Both the position numbers and the translations under genes were made by a program. From NCBI GenBank assembly GCA_963974475.1, contig CAXBCR010000028.1, forward strand, positions 1 to 42,299: a DNA stretch of 42,299 nucleotides, given 5' to 3'. Shown in pieces: positions 17,931 to 25,625 of the stretch. Position 1 is the first letter of the stretch, and the number at the start of each line of letters is the position of its first letter. Source of the DNA: CAJXZP01 sp963974475 (GTDB lineage Bacteria > Bacteroidota > Bacteroidia > Flavobacteriales_G > Salibacteraceae). The notes beneath the pieces are model-generated. The model had not been told where the DNA came from. It searched no databases and was given only the letters and a program-made list of their open reading frames with translations.

Positions 17931-18509
17931 ATGACTAAAAGATCAATAATATACGGCTTTTTAACTGGACTATTAGCTTTTATTATTTTATCAGGAATAA
18001 TATTGTACTTCTCTATACAGCAGATCAACAATTTAATGGCTAACACAAATAAGAGTACCGAAAGGAATAAGTTTATAGGTGTTATTACAAAAACAGAATT
18101 AGCTAACATAGAAAGTATTGAAAATAATGAAATACAAAGATTGAACTGGACATCTGAAAACCCTATATTCATCAATTTTTGGGCAACATGGTGCGTGCCT
18201 TGTGTTAAAGAATTAGAGAGTATTAACAAATTGTATAAAGCTGAGAAAGATAATGTCGACTTTTATTTAATTACCGATGAAAGTAGAGAGGTTGTTGAAG
18301 CATTTTTACTAGAAAAGGATTGGGAATTTCCAGTTTATTTATCCCATGACACCACTGGATTATTGATAGGTTCTGTGTTACCACGCTCTTATGTAGTAAA
18401 AAACAGAATCCTATATCTATCACACACCGGAAAAGAAAACTGGAATGATAGTTTAGTTATTTCTTTTATTAATGGATTAGTTGAAGAACCTAAAACCGTA
18501 AATAATTAG
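17931..18509 (+). CDS. Membrane-anchored thioredoxin-family protein
   Basis: 192 aa. Residues 7-28 form one N-terminal transmembrane helix; residues ~70-185 are a thioredoxin fold facing the periplasm. The redox motif is WCVPC (Cys88, Cys91) within INFWATWCVPCVKELE; the likely cis-proline is in SVLPRSYVV. It belongs broadly with TlpA/ResA-like proteins that reduce or shuffle extracytoplasmic disulfides. It sits 3 bp after the mini-membrane gene, so the three genes are one operon, and a Cys-rich neighbour gives it an obvious candidate substrate. Its last codons (VNN stop) lie within the queA tail: the two genes overlap convergently by 20 bp. Confidence 0.85.
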   Translation: MTKRSIIYGFLTGLLAFIILSGIILYFSIQQINNLMANTNKSTERNKFIGVITKTELANIESIENNEIQRLNWTSENPIFINFWATWCVPCVKELESINKLYKAEKDNVDFYLITDESREVVEAFLLEKDWEFPVYLSHDTTGLLIGSVLPRSYVVKNRILYLSHTGKENWNDSLVISFINGLVEEPKTVNN

Positions 18510-18535
18510 AATCACCGTAGCTCAAAAATCGAAAA
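18490..18535. repeat. 46-bp direct repeat, right copy (queA tail)
   Basis: The 3' end of intact queA. It matches 16771-16816 with 5 mismatches in the same orientation and also supplies the stop codon of the thioredoxin gene on the other strand. Confidence 0.85.
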
Positions 18536-19701
18536 TCGTGGTCCAAAGCATATTGGTACACGGTTTTCCAGTGGTCACCAATCACGGCAGATACCAGCAG
18601 CAACAAAGTGCTTCCTGGTTGGTGAAAGTTTGTGATTAGCGCACCAGCAACTTTGGGCTGATAACCGGGAGCAATGATTAAGCGTGATTTGGCCATTAGT
18701 TTTTCCACCCCTTTTTCTTGCAGGTGGGTGGCTAGCGCCAACAAAGCCTCTTGTTTCGTGTAATTCTGGGGTAAATCATACGCATCCCATTGCATTAGCT
18801 CTTGCAATTCAGGGTTTTCGGGAGTAGTCAAAACCTTCACTCCAAACCAATACAAACTTTCAATGGTCCGCATAGAGGTGGTTCCTACAGGCGTAATTCG
18901 TTTGGTAGAATGGGCTAATTCCAAAATGGTGGAGACATCTACATCTATCCATTCGGCATGCATCGGGTGGTCTTTCATGGTGTTGGACGATACCGGTTTG
19001 AAAGTCCCTGCACCTACATGCAATGTAATTTGAGAAGATGTAATTCCTTTTGCTGCTAGTTCATTCACAAGCGCATCGGTAAAATGCAAGCCCGCAGTTG
19101 GCGCTGCTACCGACCCTTCTTCTTTGGCAAAAACGGTTTGGTACCTTTCCTTATCGCTATTGGTTACTTCTCGTTTTATGTAGGGCGGCAACGGAATGCG
19201 ACCCACATTTTCTAATACTTCCGAAAACGTTAAATCTTGAGGAGTCCATGAAAACGTGATTAGAAATTCGCCCTCCAATCGCTCGGTTAATTGTGCTTTA
19301 AGTTCAAAGCCCTTGTCATCGGTAATGGTTAGAAATTCTTCTTTCCATTTCTTCACTCCTCCCACCAAGCAAATCCATTGCGAAGTTTGCTGAGCACCCA
19401 TGGCTAAACTCAAGTCTATATTCTTCCCAGCGGGTTCCAGACAGAAAATTTCAATGTCACGTTGGTTACGGTTTTGAAAAATAATGCGTGCTTGAACCAC
19501 GCGAGTATTATTAAAAACCAAATGCGTGTTTGGGTCCAGAACGGTTGAAATATGCTCAAAAATCGTTTCCGAAATTTCTTGATTTTCATACACCAACAAT
19601 TTAGATTCCGCTCTGTTTTCAGCTGGTTTTACCGCGATTCGCTCATTCGGTAAATCGTAAGTGAAATCTGAAATAGATAGATTTTGAACTTGCTCTTTCA
19701 T
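18490..19701 (-). CDS. queA: tRNA preQ1(34) S-adenosylmethionine ribosyltransferase-isomerase
   Basis: Forms epoxyqueuosine on the wobble base of GUN-anticodon tRNAs by transferring and isomerising the ribose of SAM. 403 aa, the longer Bacteroidota form. It shows the N-terminal LSISDFTYDLPNERIAVKP, the NTRVVQARI strand, and the hallmark GSVAAPTAGLHFTDALVNEL in the middle, then GAGTFKPV. I place the start at MKEQVQ rather than seven codons upstream, because a strong promoter (19707-19736) would otherwise overlap the coding region. Its 3' end is duplicated at 16771-16816. Confidence 0.96.
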   Translation of the reverse strand: MKEQVQNLSISDFTYDLPNERIAVKPAENRAESKLLVYENQEISETIFEHISTVLDPNTHLVFNNTRVVQARIIFQNRNQRDIEIFCLEPAGKNIDLSLAMGAQQTSQWICLVGGVKKWKEEFLTITDDKGFELKAQLTERLEGEFLITFSWTPQDLTFSEVLENVGRIPLPPYIKREVTNSDKERYQTVFAKEEGSVAAPTAGLHFTDALVNELAAKGITSSQITLHVGAGTFKPVSSNTMKDHPMHAEWIDVDVSTILELAHSTKRITPVGTTSMRTIESLYWFGVKVLTTPENPELQELMQWDAYDLPQNYTKQEALLALATHLQEKGVEKLMAKSRLIIAPGYQPKVAGALITNFHQPGSTLLLLVSAVIGDHWKTVYQYALDHDFRFLSYGDSNYLRF

Positions 19702-19706
19702 TGCCG

Positions 19707-19736
19707 CAAAAATAGAACTCACGTTTGTTTAGGCAA
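19707..19736 (-). promoter_or_regulatory. Promoter of queA
   Basis: On the minus strand TTG (19734-19736), 19 bp, then TATTTTTG (19707-19714), a full consensus match. The -7 box ends only five bases before the ATG, so the mRNA is nearly leaderless; this fixes the start choice. Confidence 0.75.
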
Positions 19737-19738
19737 TA

Positions 19739-21166
19739 CTATTTTTCTAAAAGGGAGGTGAGGTAACTTATCGTTGACTCTTCGCTTACATGGTATTTGT
19801 TCTTCACTACATCCCCATTTTTATCAATCAGCACGCTATGGGGCAAAGCACTAATATCAAAATCAAGTTTTAGTTGTTTCGTAACTTTAGGATTTGCAAA
19901 CAAATTGTAGGTTTTGAGCGGATACCGTTCGGTATAATATGTAAAAATACCCCAATCTGTTTCAATACATATATTAATGATTTTTATGGGTTTACCCTTA
20001 AAGTGTTCCACCAATTGATTCTCAAACGGAAACTTTCTAATGCATGGAGAGCAGTAGGAAGCCCAAAAATTTATTAGAATAATACTATCCTTAAGTACCG
20101 AAGGATTGAAAAGGCTGCTATCCGTATTTACGGCCAAAATTTTCGGTATCGGTGCTCCATTGGGTAACACATCTTCCTTTTCAAATTCAGCGTGTAGAAA
20201 ATTTTTATATGCCGTATCGGAAATTAATTCCATCCACTCGGGTTTAAAACTAGATTTCGCAACTCTTAATGAAAGAAACATAAAGGAAGTTAGCGCGTAA
20301 TCGTTAAATGGATGTGGTATAAAGGCTTTTGTGTGCGCCAATAAACTATCGGTATAATGGTTTTTAAACCGGTAAGCAGAACTTTCGTTTAGCGGATTAA
20401 AACTTTGAACCCGATAGTCTCGCATAAAATTCTGATATGCACCAAACCCCAATAGATGTTCATCCAAATAGGGAACATCTTTCATAATGGATTCAACGTA
20501 ATTTAGTGGGAGTTCATCGTCAATTTGTAACATACTCGCTCGGTAAGAAAGAGAATTCAATTTAAACCCCGCGCCCATAACTGCAAGTCGCTTATGCTCC
20601 AATAGCACGTACCAATCGGGCAAATACTGTCTGTCATTAATTAACTTCCGTTGCGCTTTTTGAACCACCTCATCATTTTTAGCAACTAGTTTTTGATAGG
20701 TAAAATCTTCTCTTCGGGTAATGTTAATCAAATTCATCAATACTTCATGATTCCAATAATACGAACCAGAAGATTTTTGGAGATAGTTGTTTATGCTATC
20801 TAGGTCATTTGAATAATAGCTAGAATCACTTTTAAAATTAAAAACAACGGCTGCATTAGGCGCACTAAAAACTTTGTAGTCAACCTCATTTATATCAAAA
20901 TCATAATAGCAAAAACCTTGCGTAGTTAAGTCCAAATGGACCGTATCATACGGTGCGATTGTATTTTCAAATTCTTGCACACCAACTGGGAAACGATACC
21001 AATTTGTCAAACTAAAGTTTAGACTATCGGCTGTGTAATTAATAAAAGTAAACTGACTTTTTCCATGCACGTCAAGGGTGGTGTTTTGAAGTTGATTTTC
21101 TGCAGGCGTTTCCGCACATGAAGAAATCAAAGCAATTAAGAAAACTAAGAATAAAAGGTTTTTCAT
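19739..21166 (-). CDS. TlpA-type thioredoxin lipoprotein
   Basis: 475 aa. The N-terminus is a lipoprotein signal ending ISSC (Cys17 lipidated). Residues ~20-330 are a family-unassigned, mostly helical region; residues ~335-475 are a thioredoxin fold with Cys372 and Cys375 in NFWASYCSPCIRKFP and a likely cis-Pro in DISALPHSVLID. This layout (long N-terminal domain plus TlpA domain) is common in Bacteroidota. It presumably acts on disulfides in the periplasm. It ends just upstream of the queA promoter and is transcribed in the same direction. Confidence 0.88.
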   Translation of the reverse strand: MKNLLFLVFLIALISSCAETPAENQLQNTTLDVHGKSQFTFINYTADSLNFSLTNWYRFPVGVQEFENTIAPYDTVHLDLTTQGFCYYDFDINEVDYKVFSAPNAAVVFNFKSDSSYYSNDLDSINNYLQKSSGSYYWNHEVLMNLINITRREDFTYQKLVAKNDEVVQKAQRKLINDRQYLPDWYVLLEHKRLAVMGAGFKLNSLSYRASMLQIDDELPLNYVESIMKDVPYLDEHLLGFGAYQNFMRDYRVQSFNPLNESSAYRFKNHYTDSLLAHTKAFIPHPFNDYALTSFMFLSLRVAKSSFKPEWMELISDTAYKNFLHAEFEKEDVLPNGAPIPKILAVNTDSSLFNPSVLKDSIILINFWASYCSPCIRKFPFENQLVEHFKGKPIKIINICIETDWGIFTYYTERYPLKTYNLFANPKVTKQLKLDFDISALPHSVLIDKNGDVVKNKYHVSEESTISYLTSLLEK

Positions 21167-21213
21167 AAAATAAAGCCTTGATTCAATTTGTATCCATAAA
21201 ACTGGTACACTAA

Positions 21214-21375
21214 CTAATTTATGAAGCCTTTATTATCCTCATAATTTTCAATTAGCAAGGCCAATATCTCCGCCTCATCCCCCTCTTTTGTATTGCTAGG
21301 AGCATGGAAAATCTGCTCAAAACGCTTTAACCCATTTTGGTAATCTTCTTCTGTTTTTATCACTTTAATTTCCAT
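21214..21375 (-). pseudogene. higA: Truncated HigA-type antitoxin
   Basis: 53 codons encode MEIKVIKTEEDYQNGLKRFE followed by HAPSNTKEGDEAEILALLIENY and a short end. This is the conserved N-terminal segment of HigA-family antitoxins (COG5499), but the frame stops at EDNKGFIN, where family members continue into a helix-turn-helix DNA-binding domain. That domain is absent. It sits directly downstream of the higB remnant (2 bp between the stop and this start). Confidence 0.8.
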
Positions 21376-21377
21376 AC

Positions 21378-21539
21378 CTAAATATTTTCTGCATCAATTT
21401 TATCATAGTCAGAATGTGTACCCACAAACCGAACGAAACACCAATTCATTCGGTAATTTATATCAACAATTAATCGATACCTATTTCCACAAACATTAAA
21501 GACTACTCTCCCATTCTTTTAAATACTAGCCCATCCTAC
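21378..21539 (-). pseudogene. higB: Broken HigB-type mRNA interferase toxin
   Basis: The minus strand encodes KNGRVVFNVCGNRYRLIVDI through GTHSDYDKIDAENI and a stop, the C-terminal half of HigB toxins (normally ~95-100 aa). Immediately before KNGR, the frame reads A-S-I-stop (TAA at 21519-21521), where family members usually have Leu or similar, consistent with a TTA-to-TAA nonsense change. The N-terminal half is missing: coding homology ends at the stop of the neighbouring gene at 21542. The toxin is therefore dead. Confidence 0.82.
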
Positions 21540-21541
21540 CA

Positions 21542-22171
21542 TCAAGCAACATCCGAAAAGTAAAAAGATTCTAAATATTTTTTAGAGCCCACCTCTTCGT
21601 TTTCGTTGGCTTTTAATTCTTTTAAAATTCCAGCTACCATAATCTTTTTTGCAGGTAATTTAAGACCTCCTTTAGCGTGTGCTATCAGAAAGTTAATATC
21701 CGTTTGCTCATCGCGAATTTCATACACATCATATTCATCCATAATAGGAATCATTGCAAAGGTCATTACCTTACCAGCCATAATTGGAACCATCACAAAA
21801 CCCACAAACTCAGATTTTGAATCAATCATTTTCGGGATTCCGGTGACAATGGTATTCGAAGCAATTTGACCTATTTCCGTAGCTTGCACAACGGTTAAAT
21901 AGTGCGACTTATACTTTTCGTAGGCCATTTTTAATCCATCGGATAACGCGGATAAGATTACTTTTTTATCGGATGCATTCAACTTAGAAATTGCCAAATC
22001 CAAGAACAAAATCATTTTTTGTTTTTCACCAAATACGCCTGCGATTTTTCCTAATTCAGAAATTGAAATCTCCCCATCATTAGCATTGGTAAATAAATTA
22101 AAAAAGCGCCCACCATTATCTAAATCCAAATTGGCTTCGGTGCTATTTCTGTATGGTTCAATTTTTTTCAT
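21542..22171 (-). CDS. Uncharacterised cytosolic protein
   Basis: 209 aa, not recognised. No signal peptide or membrane helix. Residues ~28-65 (NANDGEISISELGKIAGVFG) resemble an EF-hand-like or TerB-like helical segment, but I cannot assign either. A hydrophobic stretch at ~120-145 contains a duplicated Met-rich motif (VGFVMVPIMAG / TFAMIPIMDE). It starts one base after the stop of the upstream 22173-22970 gene, so they are co-transcribed and probably functionally linked. Its end abuts the higB remnant. Confidence 0.7.
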   Translation of the reverse strand: MKKIEPYRNSTEANLDLDNGGRFFNLFTNANDGEISISELGKIAGVFGEKQKMILFLDLAISKLNASDKKVILSALSDGLKMAYEKYKSHYLTVVQATEIGQIASNTIVTGIPKMIDSKSEFVGFVMVPIMAGKVMTFAMIPIMDEYDVYEIRDEQTDINFLIAHAKGGLKLPAKKIMVAGILKELKANENEEVGSKKYLESFYFSDVA

Positions 22172-22172
22172 G

Positions 22173-22970
22173 TTATTGCTTTATAAATTCCAAACAAGTT
22201 ACCATTACGGTTTCGCCTACCATGCAAATACTTGCCGATTTAACCAATCGATATTCCACTTTCACTGATACACCTGTGGTTCGCGGAATATTATTTTCTT
22301 CAAAAAAACTTTCAATATTTAATGGTTCCAAACGCTTACCGTCTGGTAATTCTAGCACCCAATTACACCCATCCAAATTTAGCACTTTTAGCGTGGCTTG
22401 CACTCCATGTTCGCATCCAGCGGCACTGTCAGCAAGTAGGGAATCTGATGTTATAGGAATTGGTGTGGTATTAAATATTCTAAAATTTCCTTTGCCGTGT
22501 ACTTTCGTTCTTCGGGTACTGAAATAATACAACACCAATCCAGAACCCACCGTGATGGCGGCAGGAGCCCATACCGAATTGCTAAACACATATCCTCTAG
22601 CGCCATAATTCAGAATATTATTGACGGCATCTATTGAAAAATAAAAAGCACCCGAAACCATCATCGCTCCTCCAATAAATCGCATTACAGGTCGCGTACT
22701 ATAAACAGTGGCTACCTCCGACAACAGGATTTTTCGGCCATCAATAACAAAACTGGAATCGTAAATGGCAAAAATTCTACCCGATACTCGCTCCTTATCT
22801 ATCAATTTTATTTTGATACGACTTCCTTCATAAAAATGGAGGCGCTTTACCTTCCCCTTTTTATCTAACCCAATCGACCTTTGGCTCATTCCGTTTAGAG
22901 ACACCAACACCAAAAAAACTGTTAGCAAGCTTAAGATAAATGTGTTATTTGAAATTCGGTTCTCTTTCAT
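22173..22970 (-). CDS. Uncharacterised exported membrane protein
   Basis: 265 aa, not recognised. It has an N-terminal signal peptide or anchor (FILSLLTVFLVLVSLNGMSQ). Residues ~45-90 (GSRIKIKLIDKERVSGRI, SSFVIDGRKILLSEVATV) look like a small beta-barrel (Sm-like) segment, followed by two hydrophobic helices near residues 98-150 and a C-terminal domain with three cysteines (around 186, 202 and 248). It precedes the 209-aa gene with a single-base gap. Function unknown; envelope location inferred from the signal sequence. Confidence 0.7.
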   Translation of the reverse strand: MKENRISNNTFILSLLTVFLVLVSLNGMSQRSIGLDKKGKVKRLHFYEGSRIKIKLIDKERVSGRIFAIYDSSFVIDGRKILLSEVATVYSTRPVMRFIGGAMMVSGAFYFSIDAVNNILNYGARGYVFSNSVWAPAAITVGSGLVLYYFSTRRTKVHGKGNFRIFNTTPIPITSDSLLADSAAGCEHGVQATLKVLNLDGCNWVLELPDGKRLEPLNIESFFEENNIPRTTGVSVKVEYRLVKSASICMVGETVMVTCLEFIKQ

Positions 22971-23079
22971 TTTGTAAAGATATACATCACAACCTAATAC
23001 GATTCAATGCTGATAGAAATCATGTTTTTTTGCAGCCATATCGCGCATATTTGCCGCATACGTAAAAACACAGACAAAT

Positions 23080-24240
23080 ATGCCATTTTATCAAAAACTA
23101 GGGAAACTTCCCTTAAAAAGACATACCGTTAATCGTAAGGCAAATGGAGAGTTATTGAGCGAACAAGTTTTTGGAACTGCAGGTTTTACAGGAATAGCTT
23201 CTATTTTATATCATTTGGAGCCCCCAACAAAGGTTTTAAGATATGGTAAAGAGTATTCAGTTGCACCAGAAATTGCCATAGAACGTAATTTAAAAATGAC
23301 ACTTCTGAAGGGAATGGAAATTAAACCCGAAGATGATTTTTTAGATAGTAGAAAGACCGTTCTTACCAATGCCACAGTCAATATTACTTTAGCTTCTCCT
23401 CGTAAATCTCTAACCGAATATTTTTACAAAAATGGAGATTCTGACGAGGTTATTTTTATTCATAAGGGATCCGGTACGTTACGAACCTTAATGGGTAACA
23501 TTCCATTTGAATATGGCGACTACTTGGTTATTCCAAGAGGCATGGTATATCAAATAAGCTTTGACACCGAAGACAATCGTTTATTCATTGTAGAAAGCAC
23601 CGACCCAGTGTTTACTCCAAAAGGGTATAGAAATAATTTTGGTCAATTATTAGAACATTCTCCATTTTGCGAACGTGATATTCACGGTCCATCAGAGTTA
23701 GAAACCCATGAGGAAAAGGGTGAGTTTTTAATGAAGATTCGTAAGCAAGATGTAATCCATGAGGTTTATTACGGGAATCACCCGTTTGATGTAACCGGAT
23801 GGGATGGATATAATTATCCTTACAAGTTCTCAATTCACGATTTTGAACCCATTACAGGTAGAATCCATTTACCGCCACCAATTCACCAAACTTTTGAGGC
23901 AGCTTCGTTTGTAATCTGCTCATTTGTACCTCGTTTATACGATTATCACCCAGAATCAATGCCTGCGCCATACAATCACAGCAACATTGATTCTGATGAA
24001 TTACTGTATTATGTTGATGGAGATTTCATGAGCCGTAACAATATTGAGAAAGGTCATATATCTTTGCACCCAGCTGGATTAGTTCACGGACCTCATCCTG
24101 GTGCTGCAGAACGTAGTATTGGTAAAAAAGGGACCGAAGAACTAGCCGTAATGGTAGACACTTTCTCTCCGTTAATGGTGACTAAAGTTGGAGTTGAAAT
24201 ATCAGAACCAGATTACTATAAATCTTGGGCAAATCATTAA
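23080..24240 (+). CDS. hmgA: Homogentisate 1,2-dioxygenase
   Basis: Opens the ring of homogentisate to maleylacetoacetate using Fe(II) and O2, in tyrosine/phenylalanine breakdown. 386 aa, shorter than the ~440 aa of human and pseudomonad enzymes, as in other Bacteroidota. Two cupin halves are visible. Likely iron ligands are His300 and the acidic residue near 306-307 in NHSNIDSDELLYYVDG, and a His in PAGLVHGPHPG (336 or 339). It lies 24 bp before hpd, whose product it consumes, so the pair is a pathway operon. Maleylacetoacetate isomerase and fumarylacetoacetase are not in the window. Confidence 0.94.
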   Translation: MPFYQKLGKLPLKRHTVNRKANGELLSEQVFGTAGFTGIASILYHLEPPTKVLRYGKEYSVAPEIAIERNLKMTLLKGMEIKPEDDFLDSRKTVLTNATVNITLASPRKSLTEYFYKNGDSDEVIFIHKGSGTLRTLMGNIPFEYGDYLVIPRGMVYQISFDTEDNRLFIVESTDPVFTPKGYRNNFGQLLEHSPFCERDIHGPSELETHEEKGEFLMKIRKQDVIHEVYYGNHPFDVTGWDGYNYPYKFSIHDFEPITGRIHLPPPIHQTFEAASFVICSFVPRLYDYHPESMPAPYNHSNIDSDELLYYVDGDFMSRNNIEKGHISLHPAGLVHGPHPGAAERSIGKKGTEELAVMVDTFSPLMVTKVGVEISEPDYYKSWANH

Positions 24241-24264
24241 TATTGCGCAGACAAAAAACAATAC

Positions 24265-25440
24265 ATGGCAGATAAAAAAAATGTAAAAGACATACAAAAC
24301 GTTGAATACGGATTAGAAAAAATATTTGAAGGAGCGCAAGATTTCTTACCTCTTTTAGGAACTGATTACGTAGAATTTTACGTAGGAAACGCAAAACAAG
24401 CCGCGCACTTTTACAAAACCGCTTTTGGATTTCAATCTCACGCTTACCGTGGATTAGAAACAGGATCTAAGGACGAAGTGAGTTATGTTTTAAAACAAGA
24501 AAAAATTCGATTGGTTTTAACTACCCCATTAAATAGCGCAAGCCCAATTAATGCGCATTTAGCGAAACATGGTGATGGCGTAAAAGTGATTGCTTTATGG
24601 GTGGAAGATGCCACTTCTGCATACGAAGAAACAACCAAACGGGGTGCAAAATCGTTTATGGAACCTACCGTTGAAAAAGACGAGCATGGTGAAGTAGTAC
24701 GTTCAGGTATTTATACTTACGGAGAAACCGTTCACATATTTGTGGAACGTAAAAATTACAATGGGGTGTTTTTACCAGGTTTCAAAGAGTGGAAATCTGA
24801 TTACAATCCAACATCAACCGGACTAAAATTTATTGACCACATGGTAGGTAACGTAGGTTGGGGAGAAATGAACCAATGGGTTGCTTGGTACGAATCTGTT
24901 ATGGGCTTTGTCAACTTCTTATCTTTTGACGACAAGCAAATTACCACCGAATATTCCTCTTTAATGAGTAAGGTGATGAGTAACGGAAATGGTCGTATTA
25001 AATTTCCAATTAACGAGCCCGCCAAGGGAATGAAAAAATCACAGATTGAAGAATATCTTGATTTTTACGAAAGCCCAGGTGTGCAACATATTGCGGTAGC
25101 TACGGATGATATTATCAAAACGGTAAGCGAGTTAAAAGCAAGAGGTATTGAATTTTTACCACCTCCACCGCAAGCTTATTATGATGCAATTCCTACCCGT
25201 TTAGGTTCGCATATGGACTTTATGCACGAAGATATTGCAGAGCTTCAAAAACTTTCCATTTTAGTGGATGCAGATGAAGAAGGATACTTACTTCAAATTT
25301 TCACTAAACCAATTGAAGACCGTCCTACATTATTCTTTGAAATCATTCAAAGAATGGGTGCCAAAGGTTTTGGTGCAGGTAACTTCAAAGCGCTTTTCGA
25401 ATCGATAGAAAGAGAACAAGCAAATAGAGGAACGCTGTAA
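24265..25440 (+). CDS. hpd: 4-hydroxyphenylpyruvate dioxygenase
   Basis: Converts 4-hydroxyphenylpyruvate to homogentisate with O2 and Fe(II). 391 aa in two VOC domains: residues ~30-165 and ~185-360. The facial triad is visible as His192 (FIDHMVG), His275 (GVQHIAVAT) and Glu359 (PTLFFEIIQR), and the C-terminal helix with FGAGNFKALFESIE closes the active site. It is co-transcribed with hmgA and ended by the hairpin at 25505-25538. Confidence 0.97.
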   Translation: MADKKNVKDIQNVEYGLEKIFEGAQDFLPLLGTDYVEFYVGNAKQAAHFYKTAFGFQSHAYRGLETGSKDEVSYVLKQEKIRLVLTTPLNSASPINAHLAKHGDGVKVIALWVEDATSAYEETTKRGAKSFMEPTVEKDEHGEVVRSGIYTYGETVHIFVERKNYNGVFLPGFKEWKSDYNPTSTGLKFIDHMVGNVGWGEMNQWVAWYESVMGFVNFLSFDDKQITTEYSSLMSKVMSNGNGRIKFPINEPAKGMKKSQIEEYLDFYESPGVQHIAVATDDIIKTVSELKARGIEFLPPPPQAYYDAIPTRLGSHMDFMHEDIAELQKLSILVDADEEGYLLQIFTKPIEDRPTLFFEIIQRMGAKGFGAGNFKALFESIEREQANRGTL

Positions 25441-25504
25441 GAATACGCACTTCGCCTGTGCTCAGTGAGCAGATTGTTAGGAGCGGAGATTAAATAAAAT
25501 TAGG

Positions 25505-25538
25505 AAGCCATTCACTTTTATAGTGAGTGGCTTTTTTC
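25505..25538 (+). terminator. Terminator after hpd
   Basis: AAGCCATTCACT (25505-25516) pairs with AGTGAGTGGCTT (25522-25533) around TTTAT, followed by a T-run. Ends the hmgA-hpd transcript. Confidence 0.85.
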
Positions 25539-25625
25539 TTGGTTTTAACTTGTTTCGGGTAGTTGGATTTTGGCATCCTACCTTGTGGGCAGTCGATTGA
25601 GTTGGTGTTTTTTATACCTAACGTT

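Noticed and set aside
19702..19722. Upstream in-frame start of queA (seven extra codons)
   Set aside because: The extension overlaps a full consensus promoter; the downstream ATG gives the normal family N-terminus.
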